Shown: one piece after another, positions 1-7,620 of the stretch
Layout: each line of letters opens with the position of its first letter
How positions within the stretch are numbered: position 1 is the first letter of the stretch
Assembly: GCA_947367415.1 (NCBI GenBank)
Contig: CANBEE010000003.1
Location: forward strand, 1 to 24,314
Source: an uncultured Bacteroidales bacterium
GTDB taxonomy: Bacteria; Bacteroidota; Bacteroidia; Bacteroidales; Bacteroidaceae
DNA: 24,314 nt
Direction of reading: 5' to 3'
The notes under the pieces: generated by a model
What the model saw: the letters and a program-made list of their open reading frames with translations, nothing else
What the model was told of the DNA's origin: nothing
The model's database searches: none
Made by a program: the position numbers and the translations under genes

Positions 1-73
1 CTGCATCACGAAACGTACTTATACCACTCTCGGCACTCATGCCTGCACCGGTCAAAACAACGATTTTTTTCAT
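1..73 (-). CDS. cobB: Sirtuin-type NAD-dependent protein deacylase, N-terminal fragment (cut by window edge)
   Basis: Only the first 24 codons are in the window, reading leftward from the ATG at 71-73. The visible protein begins MKKIVVLTGAGMSAESGIST and continues FRDA, which is the NAD-binding GAG(M/I)SAxSGI(P/S)TFRD signature of the Sir2/CobB family. These enzymes remove acetyl or other acyl groups from lysine in the cytoplasm, using NAD. The motif is specific enough for a family call, but the substrate-defining residues and the catalytic His are outside the window. The gene is divergent from the FKBP gene starting at 193, and the 119-bp gap carries a -7-like element for each direction. Confidence 0.85.
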   Translation of the reverse strand, partial: MKKIVVLTGAGMSAESGISTFRDA

Positions 74-102
74 CTTTTATCCCTATTTTAGGTTTACAAA
101 TG

Positions 103-110
103 CAAAAATA
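103..110 (-). promoter_or_regulatory. -7 promoter element for the sirtuin gene
   Basis: On the minus strand these bases read TATTTTTG, matching the Bacteroidetes -7 consensus TAnnTTTG. They lie about 30 bases upstream of the sirtuin ATG. No good TTTG -33 box is visible at the usual 19-21 nt spacing, so the call rests on the -7 match and position. Confidence 0.4.
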
Positions 111-155
111 ACAAAAAACAGAGATAAGAATTCACTTACATTCAGATAAAAAGCG

Positions 156-163
156 TAAATTTG
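156..163 (+). promoter_or_regulatory. -7 promoter element for the FKBP pair
   Basis: The bases read TAAATTTG, an exact match to TAnnTTTG, 29 bases before the ATG at 193. The -33 region is not convincing. Transcription would start near 170, giving a short A/T-rich leader without a Shine-Dalgarno sequence. Confidence 0.5.
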
Positions 164-192
164 CCCGTTTTTTGAAATAACGTATATTTATT

Positions 193-774
193 ATGGACAA
201 ATTCAGCTACGGACTTGGTCTTGGTATTGGACAGCAACTGCTCTCTATGGGGGCGGCTATCAATGTTGACGATTTTGCACAGGCCATCCGCGATGTATTG
301 GAAGGTAAAGAGACTTCCCTTAGCTTCAGCGAAGCACAACAGATTGTAAATGCCCACTTTGCCGAGATGGAGAAGCAGGCCCATGCCGCTGCTATTGAGC
401 AGGGTGAGATGTTCTTGAAGATGAATAAGGAGCGCCCGGGTGTGGTGACACTGCCCAGCGGGTTGCAATACGAGGTGTTGGCCTCAGGCAACGGACGTAA
501 GCCCAAAGCTACCGACAAGGTGCGCTGCCACTATGAGGGCCGCTTGGTCGATGGAACCCTCTTCGACAGCTCCATCCAGCGTGGCGAGCCTGCCGTGTTT
601 GGCGTAAACCAAGTGATTGCAGGTTGGGTCGAGGCACTGCAGCTTATGAGCGAGGGCGACAAGTGGAAACTCTATATCCCCTATAATCTTGGCTACGGCG
701 AGCAGGGTGCAGGTAGCGCTATTCCTCCCTACAGCACCTTGGTGTTCGAGGTAGAACTATTGGAAGTATTATAA
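193..774 (+). CDS. FKBP-type peptidyl-prolyl cis-trans isomerase, cytoplasmic (FklB/Mip-like)
   Basis: This 193-residue protein catalyses cis-trans isomerisation of X-Pro bonds. It has a helical N-terminal dimerisation domain of the FKBP_N type (about residues 3-75) and a C-terminal FKBP core (about 85-193). The core carries the usual active-site residues: Tyr114, Phe124-Asp125 in FDSS, Val141-Ile142 and Trp145 in QVIAGW, Tyr168 in LGYG and Phe185 near the end. There is no signal peptide or lipobox, so it should act in the cytoplasm, unlike its downstream neighbour. The ATG at 193 follows a -7 element by 29 bases and is the only start that keeps the whole dimerisation domain. The gap to the next FKBP gene is 30 bp, which suggests an operon of two paralogous foldases. 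Which FKBP subgroup it belongs to (FklB, FkpA or Mip) is not settled. Confidence 0.93.
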   Translation: MDKFSYGLGLGIGQQLLSMGAAINVDDFAQAIRDVLEGKETSLSFSEAQQIVNAHFAEMEKQAHAAAIEQGEMFLKMNKERPGVVTLPSGLQYEVLASGNGRKPKATDKVRCHYEGRLVDGTLFDSSIQRGEPAVFGVNQVIAGWVEALQLMSEGDKWKLYIPYNLGYGEQGAGSAIPPYSTLVFEVELLEVL

Positions 775-804
775 TTTTATAAAATAAAAACGTAAAAGAA
801 GATC

Positions 805-2067
805 ATGAAGAAAAGTATTTTTTCAGTAGCAATGGCCCTCGTAGCGGGTCTTTTCGCAAGCTGCGGCACTTCGGCTCCCAAGGCAAACCTTGAGGGTGCG
901 AGCAAGGTAGACTCACTCTCTTATGCCATCGGTATGGCACAGACTCAGGGTCTGAAGGATTATCTCGTAGCTCGCATGGGCATGGATACCACCTATATGA
1001 GCCAGTTCGTTGAGGGTGTGCTTGAGGCAGCTGATGCTGATGACAAGAAGAATGCATACTACTCTGGTACACAGATTGGCCAGCAGGTAGTAAATCAGAT
1101 TATCCCTGGTGTTACAATGCAGGTATTTGCAGGCAAGGATGGCAAGCTCAACGAGAAGAGCTTCACCGAAGCATTTATCGCTGGCGCTACTCAGAAGGGC
1201 CAGAAGATGGAGCCCGCTCAGGCACAGGAGACTGCTATGAACCTTATGAAGGTTATCCAGGAGAACAACGACTCTACTGCCGACCTTTCAGCACAGATCG
1301 ACACCTTCTCTTACGCTATGGGTCTTGCACAGACACAGGGCTTGAGAGACTTCCTCGTATACCGCATGGGTGTTGACACTCTCTACATGGGCGACTTTGC
1401 AAAGGGCCTGAAAGAGGGTATCGCAGCAGGTGATGATGCCAAGAAGATGGCTTTCTTCACTGGTATCCAGATTGGCCAGCAGGTAGCTACCCAGATAATC
1501 CCTGGTGTTACTCGCGATGTATTCGGTGCCAACGGTGAGCTCAACAAGAACAACTTCATGGCCGGTTTCGTGGCTGGTGTGACCGAGAAGGGTCAGCTCC
1601 TCCATCCCATGGCAGCTCAGGAGATTGCTATGCGCCTTATGGAAGAGCTCAAGAACGAGCGCTTCGAGCAGGAGTTTGGCAGCAACAAGGCTCAGGGAGA
1701 GGCTTTCCTCGATTCTATTGCAAAGACCGAGGGTGTAGTGAAGACTGAAAGTGGCCTCTGCTACAAGGTTATCACAGCCGGTAAGGGTGCTATCCCCACC
1801 AAGACCGATAAGGTAAAGGTAAACTATCGTGGTACACTCATCGACGGTACCGAGTTTGACAGCTCATACAAGCGCAACGAGCCCATGACTTTCCGTGCCG
1901 ATCAGGTTATCGCAGGATGGACCGAGGCTCTCACCATGATGCCTGTAGGTTCTAAGTGGATGCTCTACATCCCTCAGGATCTTGCCTATGGCAGCCGCGA
2001 TGCAGGTACCATCAAGCCTTTCTCAACCCTCATCTTTGAGGTAGAGTTGCTCGACATTGAGAAGTAA
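805..2067 (+). CDS. FKBP-type peptidyl-prolyl isomerase lipoprotein with duplicated N-terminal domain
   Basis: This 420-residue protein has a lipoprotein signal peptide with lipobox FASC (lipidated Cys20), so it should be an envelope prolyl isomerase. After the signal come two homologous FKBP_N-type helical repeats, about residues 35-155 and 165-285. They share blocks such as AQTQGL, IGQQV and QIIPGVT at a constant offset of 130 residues. The FKBP core follows at about 313-419 with Tyr341, Phe351-Asp352, Val368-Ile369, Trp372, Tyr395 and Phe411, all expected active-site positions. Usual Mip/FkpA-type proteins have one N-terminal domain and about 200-270 residues, so the extra length is explained by the duplication. 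There is no acidic stretch right after Cys20, so it probably faces the periplasm. It lies 30 bp after the cytoplasmic FKBP gene and ends at a strong terminator. Confidence 0.93.
   Translation: MKKSIFSVAMALVAGLFASCGTSAPKANLEGASKVDSLSYAIGMAQTQGLKDYLVARMGMDTTYMSQFVEGVLEAADADDKKNAYYSGTQIGQQVVNQIIPGVTMQVFAGKDGKLNEKSFTEAFIAGATQKGQKMEPAQAQETAMNLMKVIQENNDSTADLSAQIDTFSYAMGLAQTQGLRDFLVYRMGVDTLYMGDFAKGLKEGIAAGDDAKKMAFFTGIQIGQQVATQIIPGVTRDVFGANGELNKNNFMAGFVAGVTEKGQLLHPMAAQEIAMRLMEELKNERFEQEFGSNKAQGEAFLDSIAKTEGVVKTESGLCYKVITAGKGAIPTKTDKVKVNYRGTLIDGTEFDSSYKRNEPMTFRADQVIAGWTEALTMMPVGSKWMLYIPQDLAYGSRDAGTIKPFSTLIFEVELLDIEK
907..1659 (+). repeat. Tandem duplication of FKBP_N-type domain within a gene
   Basis: Two coding repeats of about 363 bp (907-1269 and 1297-1659) encode homologous domains joined by a short linker rich in Asp, Ser and Thr. 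The protein copies align without large gaps at a 130-residue offset. The DNA has diverged, so the duplication is not recent. Confidence 0.85.
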
Positions 2068-2084
2068 TCACCTCTCGCTTTAAG

Positions 2085-2127
2085 AAAAAAAGAGGACGTG
2101 TCAACAACAGACACGTCCTCTTTTGTT
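2085..2127 (+). terminator. Rho-independent terminator of the FKBP operon
   Basis: A perfect 15-bp stem (2088-2102 with 2110-2124) encloses a 7-nt loop, AACAACA. The core arm is GAGGACGTGTC. The stem ends in a T-run (2121-2124) that continues as GTTT. It starts 20 bases after the stop codon at 2067. Confidence 0.9.
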
Positions 2128-2161
2128 TCTATGAGTGTACTTGCTACGCATGGAATATTGA

Positions 2162-2204
2162 CAAAAAAAAGAAGCAGGCCCCCCGCTGCTTTAGGGCCTG
2201 CTTC
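2162..2204 (-). terminator. Rho-independent terminator of the korAB operon
   Basis: A perfect 11-bp GC-rich stem (GAAGCAGGCCC at 2171-2181 with its complement at 2194-2204) has a 12-nt loop. On the minus strand it is followed by eight T residues (2163-2170). It lies about 125 bp past the korB stop. Confidence 0.85.
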
Positions 2205-2245
2205 GACGTAAGATGTGAGTTGTAAGATTATCGCAGCGGTCTTTT

Positions 2246-2328
2246 GAGGGAAGAGTTAAGAGGGAAGAGTTTGGTCCTGTGATGTATGCAACTCTTCGCT
2301 TTTAACTTTTCCCTCTTCCCTCTTCCCT
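2246..2328. repeat. Imperfect inverted repeat of purine/pyrimidine-biased sequence
   Basis: Arms 2246-2271 and 2290-2315 match at 23 of 26 positions around an 18-nt loop. Arm 1 is made of GGGAAGAG and GTTAAGAG units. Arm 2 continues into further CCCTCTTCCC units up to about 2328, directly beside the korB stop. It contains no ORF. It resembles degenerate pyrimidine-rich intergenic repeats that I recall from Bacteroides and Prevotella genomes, which I could not check. It would be transcribed with the korAB mRNA and could form a 3' hairpin before the terminator. Confidence 0.6.
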
Positions 2329-3336
2329 TTATTTCACTTCCCAAGTATCGTTGGTAAGGAGGAGTTCCTCGAAGGTATGGTAAGCCTTCTTCTCCTTCAC
2401 CTCGGCAATCTGCGCCTCTACGGCTTCGTCGTAGGTGGGAGCCTCCACATCACGGATGACGCCAAGGGCAATGGGGAAGTCGGGACCTTCCATCAGTGCC
2501 AGCTTGAGCTGCAGGGTGTTGTCCTCACAGTGGGCATCGTGTACGAGGATATCGTCGATGGTCACACCATTCTCACCAATCTTTACCACCTTGAGGCCAA
2601 AGCCCTCCTGCATGAGTCCGTACTCGTTGTTCACACCGAACACCATAGGCTGACCATGACGCAGGTAGATGGCATTCTTGGCACGTCCCTCCTTGTTGTA
2701 CACGCTGTCGTGGGTACCGTCGTTGAAGATGACGCAGTTTTGCAGTATCTCACACACCGAAGCGCCCTTATGAGCATGGGCAGCCTTGAGGATCTCTACG
2801 GTGCAAGGAGCATCGGTCGCTACGGCACGGGCAAAGAAGTGACCACGGGCACCGAAGCAGAGTTCGGCCGGACGGAAGGGATCTTCGACAGTGCCATAAG
2901 GGCTTGACTTGCTCACGAAGCCGCGCGGACTCGTGGGTGAGTACTGACCCTTGGTGAGGCCGTAGATGCGGTTGTTGAGCAATATCATGTTGAGGTTGAT
3001 ATTGCGGCGGTTGGCATGGATGAAGTGGTTGCCACCGATAGCGAGGCCGTCACCATCACCGCTCACCTGCCATACAGACAGTTCGGGGTTGGCCACCTTA
3101 CAGCCTGTAGCAATGGCAGCTGCACGACCGTGGATGGTGTTCATGCCATAGGTGTTCATATAGTGGGGCAGGCGGCTCGAACATCCGATACCGGATATCA
3201 CGGCGATATTGTGCGGAGCTACGCCTATCTCGGCCATGGCCTTGTGGAGTGAGGCGAGGAAGAAATGGTCACCACAGCCGGGGCACCAGCGTGGCTGACC
3301 TTTCTTGTAATCTTGTGCTGTATATTTTGTTTCCAT
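2329..3336 (-). CDS. korB: 2-oxoglutarate (2-oxoacid):ferredoxin oxidoreductase, beta subunit
   Basis: This is the 335-residue thiamine-diphosphate-binding beta subunit, which joins KorA to interconvert 2-oxoglutarate and succinyl-CoA (or a related 2-oxoacid and acyl-CoA) with ferredoxin as electron carrier. The TPP/Mg site is seen as SGDGDGLAIGGNH (92-104) followed by LLNNRIYGLTKGQ (119-131) and SPTSP. Iron-sulfur ligands expected in the family are Cys18 and Cys21 in WCPGCG, Cys52 in GIGCSS and probably Cys201 in QNCVIFND. It starts 4 bp after the korA stop, with a strong GGAGG sequence 9 bases upstream, so the two are cotranscribed. No separate ferredoxin-like delta subunit gene is adjacent. 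Preference for 2-oxoglutarate over pyruvate or branched acids is inferred from architecture, not proven. Confidence 0.92.
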   Translation of the reverse strand: METKYTAQDYKKGQPRWCPGCGDHFFLASLHKAMAEIGVAPHNIAVISGIGCSSRLPHYMNTYGMNTIHGRAAAIATGCKVANPELSVWQVSGDGDGLAIGGNHFIHANRRNINLNMILLNNRIYGLTKGQYSPTSPRGFVSKSSPYGTVEDPFRPAELCFGARGHFFARAVATDAPCTVEILKAAHAHKGASVCEILQNCVIFNDGTHDSVYNKEGRAKNAIYLRHGQPMVFGVNNEYGLMQEGFGLKVVKIGENGVTIDDILVHDAHCEDNTLQLKLALMEGPDFPIALGVIRDVEAPTYDEAVEAQIAEVKEKKAYHTFEELLLTNDTWEVK

Positions 3337-3340
3337 AGTG

Positions 3341-5191
3341 TTACTCCTCCATCATTTTGGTGAATACGCTGATAAGTTGGTTTGTGGAGAAGGGCTGTCC
3401 CTTTACCTCGTTGTACTGGCAAGGTACGAATCCGTCGACCTTCATGCGCAACCACGCTGCTAGCTGGCCCGAGTTCTGCTCGGCCACTACCACTTTCGGA
3501 TACTTGCGCAGTACCTCAGCTGTGTTCTTGGGCAGCGGGTTGATGTACTTGAAGTGGGCGAGCGCCACCTTCTTGCCTGCGGCACGCATCTCGTCCATGG
3601 CAGCATGGAGATGTCCGTAGGTACCGCCGAAACCCACGATGAGCAGCTCGGCATCTTCGTCATCGCCCTCTACTACGAGGTCGGGCACGGGGATGGCATC
3701 TATCTTCTGCTGGCGCAGACGGGTCATCAGGTCATGGTTCTCGGGGTCGGTAGAGATGGCACCTGTCTTGTTGTCCTTCTCCAAGCCACCGAGGATATGC
3801 TGGAACCCTTCGCGTCCGGGCACTGCCCAGTAGCGCACACCATTCTCCTCCTGACGCTGGTAGGGAGTCCATGTGCCCTTCAGTTCTTCAGGAACATAAG
3901 GAGGATTGATGGCTGCATATTCAGCCAGGTTGGGCAAGCGGAAGGCACCAGAGCCGTTAGCTACGAAGGCATCGGTGAGCAGCACTACGGGAGTCATGTG
4001 CTCCAAGGCAATCTTACAAGCCATGTAGACAGCATCGAAGCAGTCGGTGGGCGATGTAGCTGCCAATACCGGCATGGGCGACTCGCCGTTGCGGCCGAAG
4101 AGCACCTGCAACAGGTCGGTCTGCTCCGACTTGGTGGGCAATCCCGTAGCGGGTCCTCCGCGCTGTACGTCGAGCACTACGAGCGGAAGCTCCATGATGA
4201 CAGCGAGGTTCATTGCCTCGGACTTCAAGCAGATACCGGGGCCTGATGTGGAGGTCACAGCCAAAGCACCTGCATACGAAGCGCCTACCGCCGATGCACA
4301 TCCAGCAATCTCGTCTTCACACTGTACGGTGGTCACGCCCAGCGACTTGTGCTTCGACAGTTCGTGCAGTACGTCGGTAGCCGGAGTGATGGGGTATGAG
4401 CCCAAGTAGAGCTTCAGGCCTGCCTTCTCGGCGGCTGCGATGAAACCGTATGCTGTGGCCTTGTTGCCCGTGATGTCCATATAGCGTCCGGGCACCTTGT
4501 GCTTGGTCTCCACGCGGTATACGTTGGTGGCCGAGCTGTGGGTGTTGTGTCCGTAGTCGTAGCCTGCCTGTATCACCTTGATGTTGGCCTCGGCCAATGC
4601 GGGTTTCTTGGCAAACTTCTCGCGCAGATAGTTGAACGCCACGTTGAGGTCGCGGTCGAAGAGCCAGCACACGAGTCCGAGGGCAAACATGTTGCGGCAC
4701 TTAAGCACCGCCTTGGGCTCCATGCCACTATCGGCAAGGCAGTCCTTCACCATCTGTGTGATGGGGCATGCCACTACGCGGTCGGCGTCGATGTTCATCT
4801 CCGCCAAGGGATCCTCGGTAGCGAAAGCGGCCTTCTTCAGGTCGGCAGGGCCGAACGAGTCGGTATCTATAATAATGGTAGCGTCGGGCTTGGCATAGCG
4901 GTACTGTGTCTTCAGCGCGGCAGCATTCATAGCCACCAGCACGTCGCACAGGTCACCGGGGGTATACACCTTGCCCGAACCGATATGTACTTGGAATCCC
5001 GACACGCCCGTAAGGCTTCCTTGCGGGGCACGTATGTCGGCCGGATAGTCGGGGAAGGTACAAATGTCGTTACCTACGGTAGCCGATACGGTGGAGAAGA
5101 TATTTCCTGCCAGCTGCATACCGTCGCCCGAGTCGCCGGAGAAGCGCACGATAACCTCGTCGCGTTCTTTTACGATGATTTGTTCGCTCAT
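3341..5191 (-). CDS. korA: 2-oxoglutarate (2-oxoacid):ferredoxin oxidoreductase, alpha subunit (gamma-alpha fusion)
   Basis: This 616-residue protein combines the gamma domain (about 12-200, with FSGDSGDGM at 17-25) and the alpha domains (from about 248), the layout of KorA-type subunits. The alpha part shows the YPITP motif (266-270), TSTSGPG (313-319) and DVQRGGPATGLPTKSEQTDL (341-360), which shape the active site with KorB. The enzyme links central carbon metabolism to ferredoxin; in anaerobic Bacteroidales it is usually assigned to 2-oxoglutarate/glutamate supply. I chose the ATG at 5189-5191 because MSEQIIVKERDEV is a normal N-terminus. The upstream in-frame ATG at 5260 would add 23 unlike residues and would lie upstream of the candidate promoter. 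korB follows after 4 bp. Confidence 0.92.
   Translation of the reverse strand: MSEQIIVKERDEVIVRFSGDSGDGMQLAGNIFSTVSATVGNDICTFPDYPADIRAPQGSLTGVSGFQVHIGSGKVYTPGDLCDVLVAMNAAALKTQYRYAKPDATIIIDTDSFGPADLKKAAFATEDPLAEMNIDADRVVACPITQMVKDCLADSGMEPKAVLKCRNMFALGLVCWLFDRDLNVAFNYLREKFAKKPALAEANIKVIQAGYDYGHNTHSSATNVYRVETKHKVPGRYMDITGNKATAYGFIAAAEKAGLKLYLGSYPITPATDVLHELSKHKSLGVTTVQCEDEIAGCASAVGASYAGALAVTSTSGPGICLKSEAMNLAVIMELPLVVLDVQRGGPATGLPTKSEQTDLLQVLFGRNGESPMPVLAATSPTDCFDAVYMACKIALEHMTPVVLLTDAFVANGSGAFRLPNLAEYAAINPPYVPEELKGTWTPYQRQEENGVRYWAVPGREGFQHILGGLEKDNKTGAISTDPENHDLMTRLRQQKIDAIPVPDLVVEGDDEDAELLIVGFGGTYGHLHAAMDEMRAAGKKVALAHFKYINPLPKNTAEVLRKYPKVVVAEQNSGQLAAWLRMKVDGFVPCQYNEVKGQPFSTNQLISVFTKMMEE
3346..3350 (-). 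promoter_or_regulatory. Strong Shine-Dalgarno sequence of korB
   Basis: The minus strand reads GGAGG inside the last codons of korA, 9 bases before the korB ATG. Such a strong site is uncommon in this window, where most leaders are A-rich. It supports the chosen korB start and independent initiation on the shared mRNA. Confidence 0.65.
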
Positions 5192-5224
5192 TGTCTTATT
5201 TATAAGTGTAGAAAATATTGGCTG

Positions 5225-5255
5225 CAAATTTCGGTATTTTTGCTGAATAATGAAA
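5225..5255 (-). promoter_or_regulatory. Candidate korA promoter
   Basis: On the minus strand TTTC (5252-5255) is separated by 19 bases from GAAATTTG (5225-5232). This matches the Bacteroidetes TTTG-N19-TAnnTTTG layout with one mismatch in the -33 box and one in the -7 box. It lies about 33 bases before the chosen korA ATG, so it supports that start over the one at 5260. Confidence 0.45.
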
Positions 5256-5324
5256 CACATTGCCTCATTATTTACAATATTTGCAGTAAACCTATAGAAT
5301 CGTTTTAAAAATATATGACGAGCT

Positions 5325-5355
5325 TTTGTGATTTACTTGTTTATCACTATATTTG
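5325..5355 (+). promoter_or_regulatory. msrA promoter, full Bacteroidetes consensus
   Basis: TTTG at 5325-5328, 19 bases, then TATATTTG at 5348-5355: an exact match to TTTG-N19-21-TAnnTTTG. The ATG of msrA at 5382 follows 26 bases later. This rules out the upstream GTG (5328) as the start, because it lies inside the promoter. Confidence 0.8.
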
Positions 5356-5381
5356 CGAAAGATAGCAAAATAGCATTGATT

Positions 5382-5867
5382 ATGAGAAAAGAACAAGCCA
5401 TTTTTGCCGCCGGTTGCTTTTGGGGTGTGCAGTATCAGCTGCAACGCATGCCAGGTGTGTTGACCACCTCTGTAGGCTATATCGGAGGCCCTGAGGAGAA
5501 CCCCATATATGCCGATGTGAAGGCTCATCGTACCCACCACGTCGAGGCGGTATGGGTGGAGTATGATGCCGAGGTGGTGAGCTATGAGGCGTTGTGCAAA
5601 CTGTTCTTCGAGATTCATGACCCAGCACAGACCGATGGCATAGGACCCGATATAGGTCCGCAGTATCGCAGTCAGATATTCTTCCTCGACGATGATCAGC
5701 GTCAGACTGCTGAGGAGGTAATAGCTCTCTTGCGTAGCAAAGGGTATGAGGTGAACACCGCGTTACGTCCAGCAGAACGCTTCTGGCATGGCGAGGAGTA
5801 TCATCAGGACTACTACAACAAGACGGGCGATGAACCCTACTGCCACATCCGCACGAAGAAGTTCTGA
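5382..5867 (+). CDS. msrA: Peptide-methionine (S)-S-oxide reductase
   Basis: This 161-residue enzyme reduces the S epimer of methionine sulfoxide in proteins and free methionine. The catalytic motif GCFWG is at residues 11-15 (Cys12 nucleophile). Other family blocks are VGYIGG, NPIYADV, THHVEAVWVEYD, GPQYRSQIF and FWHGEEYHQDYY. Cys154 near the C-terminus is a candidate resolving cysteine. There is no signal peptide, so it acts in the cytoplasm. The ATG at 5382 gives the normal MsrA N-terminus and sits 26 bases after a consensus promoter. No MsrB domain is fused. The next gene starts 48 bp downstream with no hairpin between, so read-through into the xylan genes is possible. Confidence 0.95.
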   Translation: MRKEQAIFAAGCFWGVQYQLQRMPGVLTTSVGYIGGPEENPIYADVKAHRTHHVEAVWVEYDAEVVSYEALCKLFFEIHDPAQTDGIGPDIGPQYRSQIFFLDDDQRQTAEEVIALLRSKGYEVNTALRPAERFWHGEEYHQDYYNKTGDEPYCHIRTKKF

Positions 5868-5915
5868 TACTCTGCTCTTAGATAGAAACAGTTTATTCCC
5901 CCATAATAATACGCT

Positions 5916-7613
5916 ATGAAAACACGCCTGTCATTGCTTGCAGCCACTGCTGCGGTATGTATGCTTTCCTGTGTACAAACCCCTGTCCCTGATGCCGGTA
6001 CAGCTCTTTTCGGTACTTTCTCCTACTCAGGGACAGATACCTGTTACACCCATCATCCGCTCACCGAGGATAATGCCTTCTACAATCCTATCCTGCCCGG
6101 TTGGTACTCCGACCCCAGTGTCTGCACCAATGGCAAGGGCGATTACTTCCTGGTGACCTCCACCTTCAGCTTCTATCCTGGTGTCCCCATCTTCCATAGC
6201 CGCGACCTGATGCATTGGGAGCAGGTGGGGCATGTACTCGACCGCCCCAGCCAGCTGCGCAACCTGCAGCCTCAGCATGTGAGCGGCGGTATCTTTGCTC
6301 CTGCCATTGAGTATAACCCGCACAACGAGACCTACTATATGGTGACCACCAATGTAGGGTGGGGTAACTTCTTCGTCACCACTAAGGACCCCTTTGGAGA
6401 ATGGTCTGAGCCAATACGCCTGCCGACGGTAGGTGGCATCGACCCCTCTTTCTTTTTCGACGACGACGGACGCGCCTATATTGTGAACAATGACGACGCA
6501 CCCGACCGCAAGGCCGAGTATGACGGACATCGCACGATACGCATCCAGGAGTTTGACACTGCCACCAACCGCACCGTCGGTGACCGCAAGATTCTGGTCA
6601 ACAAGGGAGCTCGTCCCGAGGATAACCCTATATGGATTGAGGGACCTCACATGTACAAGATTAACGGTAAGTACTATCTCATGTCGGCCGAAGGAGGTAC
6701 AGGAGGTTGGCACTCCGAAGTCATCTTCCGTAGCGATTCCCCCATGGGGCCCTTCGAACCGTGGGAGAAGAATCCTATCCTCACTCAGCGCCATCTCGAC
6801 CATAAGCGTTCCTATCCTATCACCTGTGCCGGACATGCTGACCTCGTGCAGGCCAAAGAGGGCGATTGGTGGGCTGTATTCTTGGCTTGTCGCCCCATTG
6901 AAAACAAGTTTGAGAACCTCGGACGCGAAACCTTCATCATGCCCGTAAAGTGGAGCGACGATGGATTCCCTTATATGACCCAGGGCGACGATATAGTTCC
7001 TCTCATCGTGCATCGCGATGGCGTGAAGCGTCAGGATGGGTATGCTACTGCGGGCAACTTTACCCACACCGATGAGTTTGCCGATACGCTGCTTGCACAG
7101 GATTGGCACACCCTGCGCGGTCCTGCCACAGAGCACTACTCGCTCACTGCTGTACCGGGCTACCTCGCCTTGAAGTGTGCTCCCAAGCTCTCCACCGAGC
7201 GGGGTACACCTGCCTTCGTGGGACGCCGCATGCAACACCATGCCTTCGAGAGCAGCACGGATATGCTCTTCGCCCCTGCCGACACGCTTGAGCGAGCTGG
7301 TATGGTACTTTTCAAGGACGAGACCCATCAGTATCTTTTCATCGTAGGCTACGATGGTACCAATAAGTATATCTCATTGGAGAAAGTTGGCCGACAGGGC
7401 ACTGAAGCCCTTGCCCGGCATGCTCTGACAGAGCAGAGCCCTGCCATCACGCTGAAGGTAGTATCTGACGGCAAACACTATGCCTTCCACTACGCCACGA
7501 AGAAAGGACGCTGGCAGACCCTCGCCGAGGAGGTTGATGCCGCCCATCTCTCTACAGCCCGTGCCGGAGGTTTCACCGGTAGTTTGATAGGTCTGTATGC
7601 GACCAACAAATGA
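5916..7613 (+). CDS. Glycoside hydrolase family 43 lipoprotein (beta-xylosidase / alpha-L-arabinofuranosidase type)
   Basis: This 565-residue enzyme has a lipoprotein signal peptide with lipobox MLSC (Cys19). The GH43 five-blade propeller spans about 50-365 and begins with NPILPGWYSDPSV. The inverting catalytic residues are Asp66 as base (YSDPS), Asp176 as pKa modulator (GIDPS) and Glu242 as acid (WIEGPH). The block FYPGVPIFHSRDLMHWEQ resembles XynB-like GH43 enzymes. A beta-sandwich C-terminal region (about 390-565) is typical of these proteins and likely shapes the substrate pocket. It should release xylose or arabinose from xylo-oligosaccharides. No acidic sorting stretch follows Cys19, so a periplasmic-facing location is inferred. 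It is the first of three xylan genes, with GH10 only 7 bp downstream. Xylosidase versus arabinofuranosidase cannot be decided here. Confidence 0.92.
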   Translation: MKTRLSLLAATAAVCMLSCVQTPVPDAGTALFGTFSYSGTDTCYTHHPLTEDNAFYNPILPGWYSDPSVCTNGKGDYFLVTSTFSFYPGVPIFHSRDLMHWEQVGHVLDRPSQLRNLQPQHVSGGIFAPAIEYNPHNETYYMVTTNVGWGNFFVTTKDPFGEWSEPIRLPTVGGIDPSFFFDDDGRAYIVNNDDAPDRKAEYDGHRTIRIQEFDTATNRTVGDRKILVNKGARPEDNPIWIEGPHMYKINGKYYLMSAEGGTGGWHSEVIFRSDSPMGPFEPWEKNPILTQRHLDHKRSYPITCAGHADLVQAKEGDWWAVFLACRPIENKFENLGRETFIMPVKWSDDGFPYMTQGDDIVPLIVHRDGVKRQDGYATAGNFTHTDEFADTLLAQDWHTLRGPATEHYSLTAVPGYLALKCAPKLSTERGTPAFVGRRMQHHAFESSTDMLFAPADTLERAGMVLFKDETHQYLFIVGYDGTNKYISLEKVGRQGTEALARHALTEQSPAITLKVVSDGKHYAFHYATKKGRWQTLAEEVDAAHLSTARAGGFTGSLIGLYATNK

Positions 7614-7620
7614 GAAAGAT

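Noticed and set aside
5192..5260. N-terminal extension of KorA from an upstream ATG
   Set aside because: The 23 extra residues do not resemble KorA and overlap the candidate promoter at 5225-5255.
6027..7328. Open frame of 433 codons on the minus strand inside the GH43 gene
   Set aside because: It is antisense to a GH43 protein with an intact catalytic triad, and has no promoter, start context or recognisable domain.
7597..7620. Earlier start for the GH10 xylanase
   Set aside because: It would put eight charged or polar residues before the lipoprotein signal peptide and overlap the GH43 gene; the ATG at 7621 is typical.
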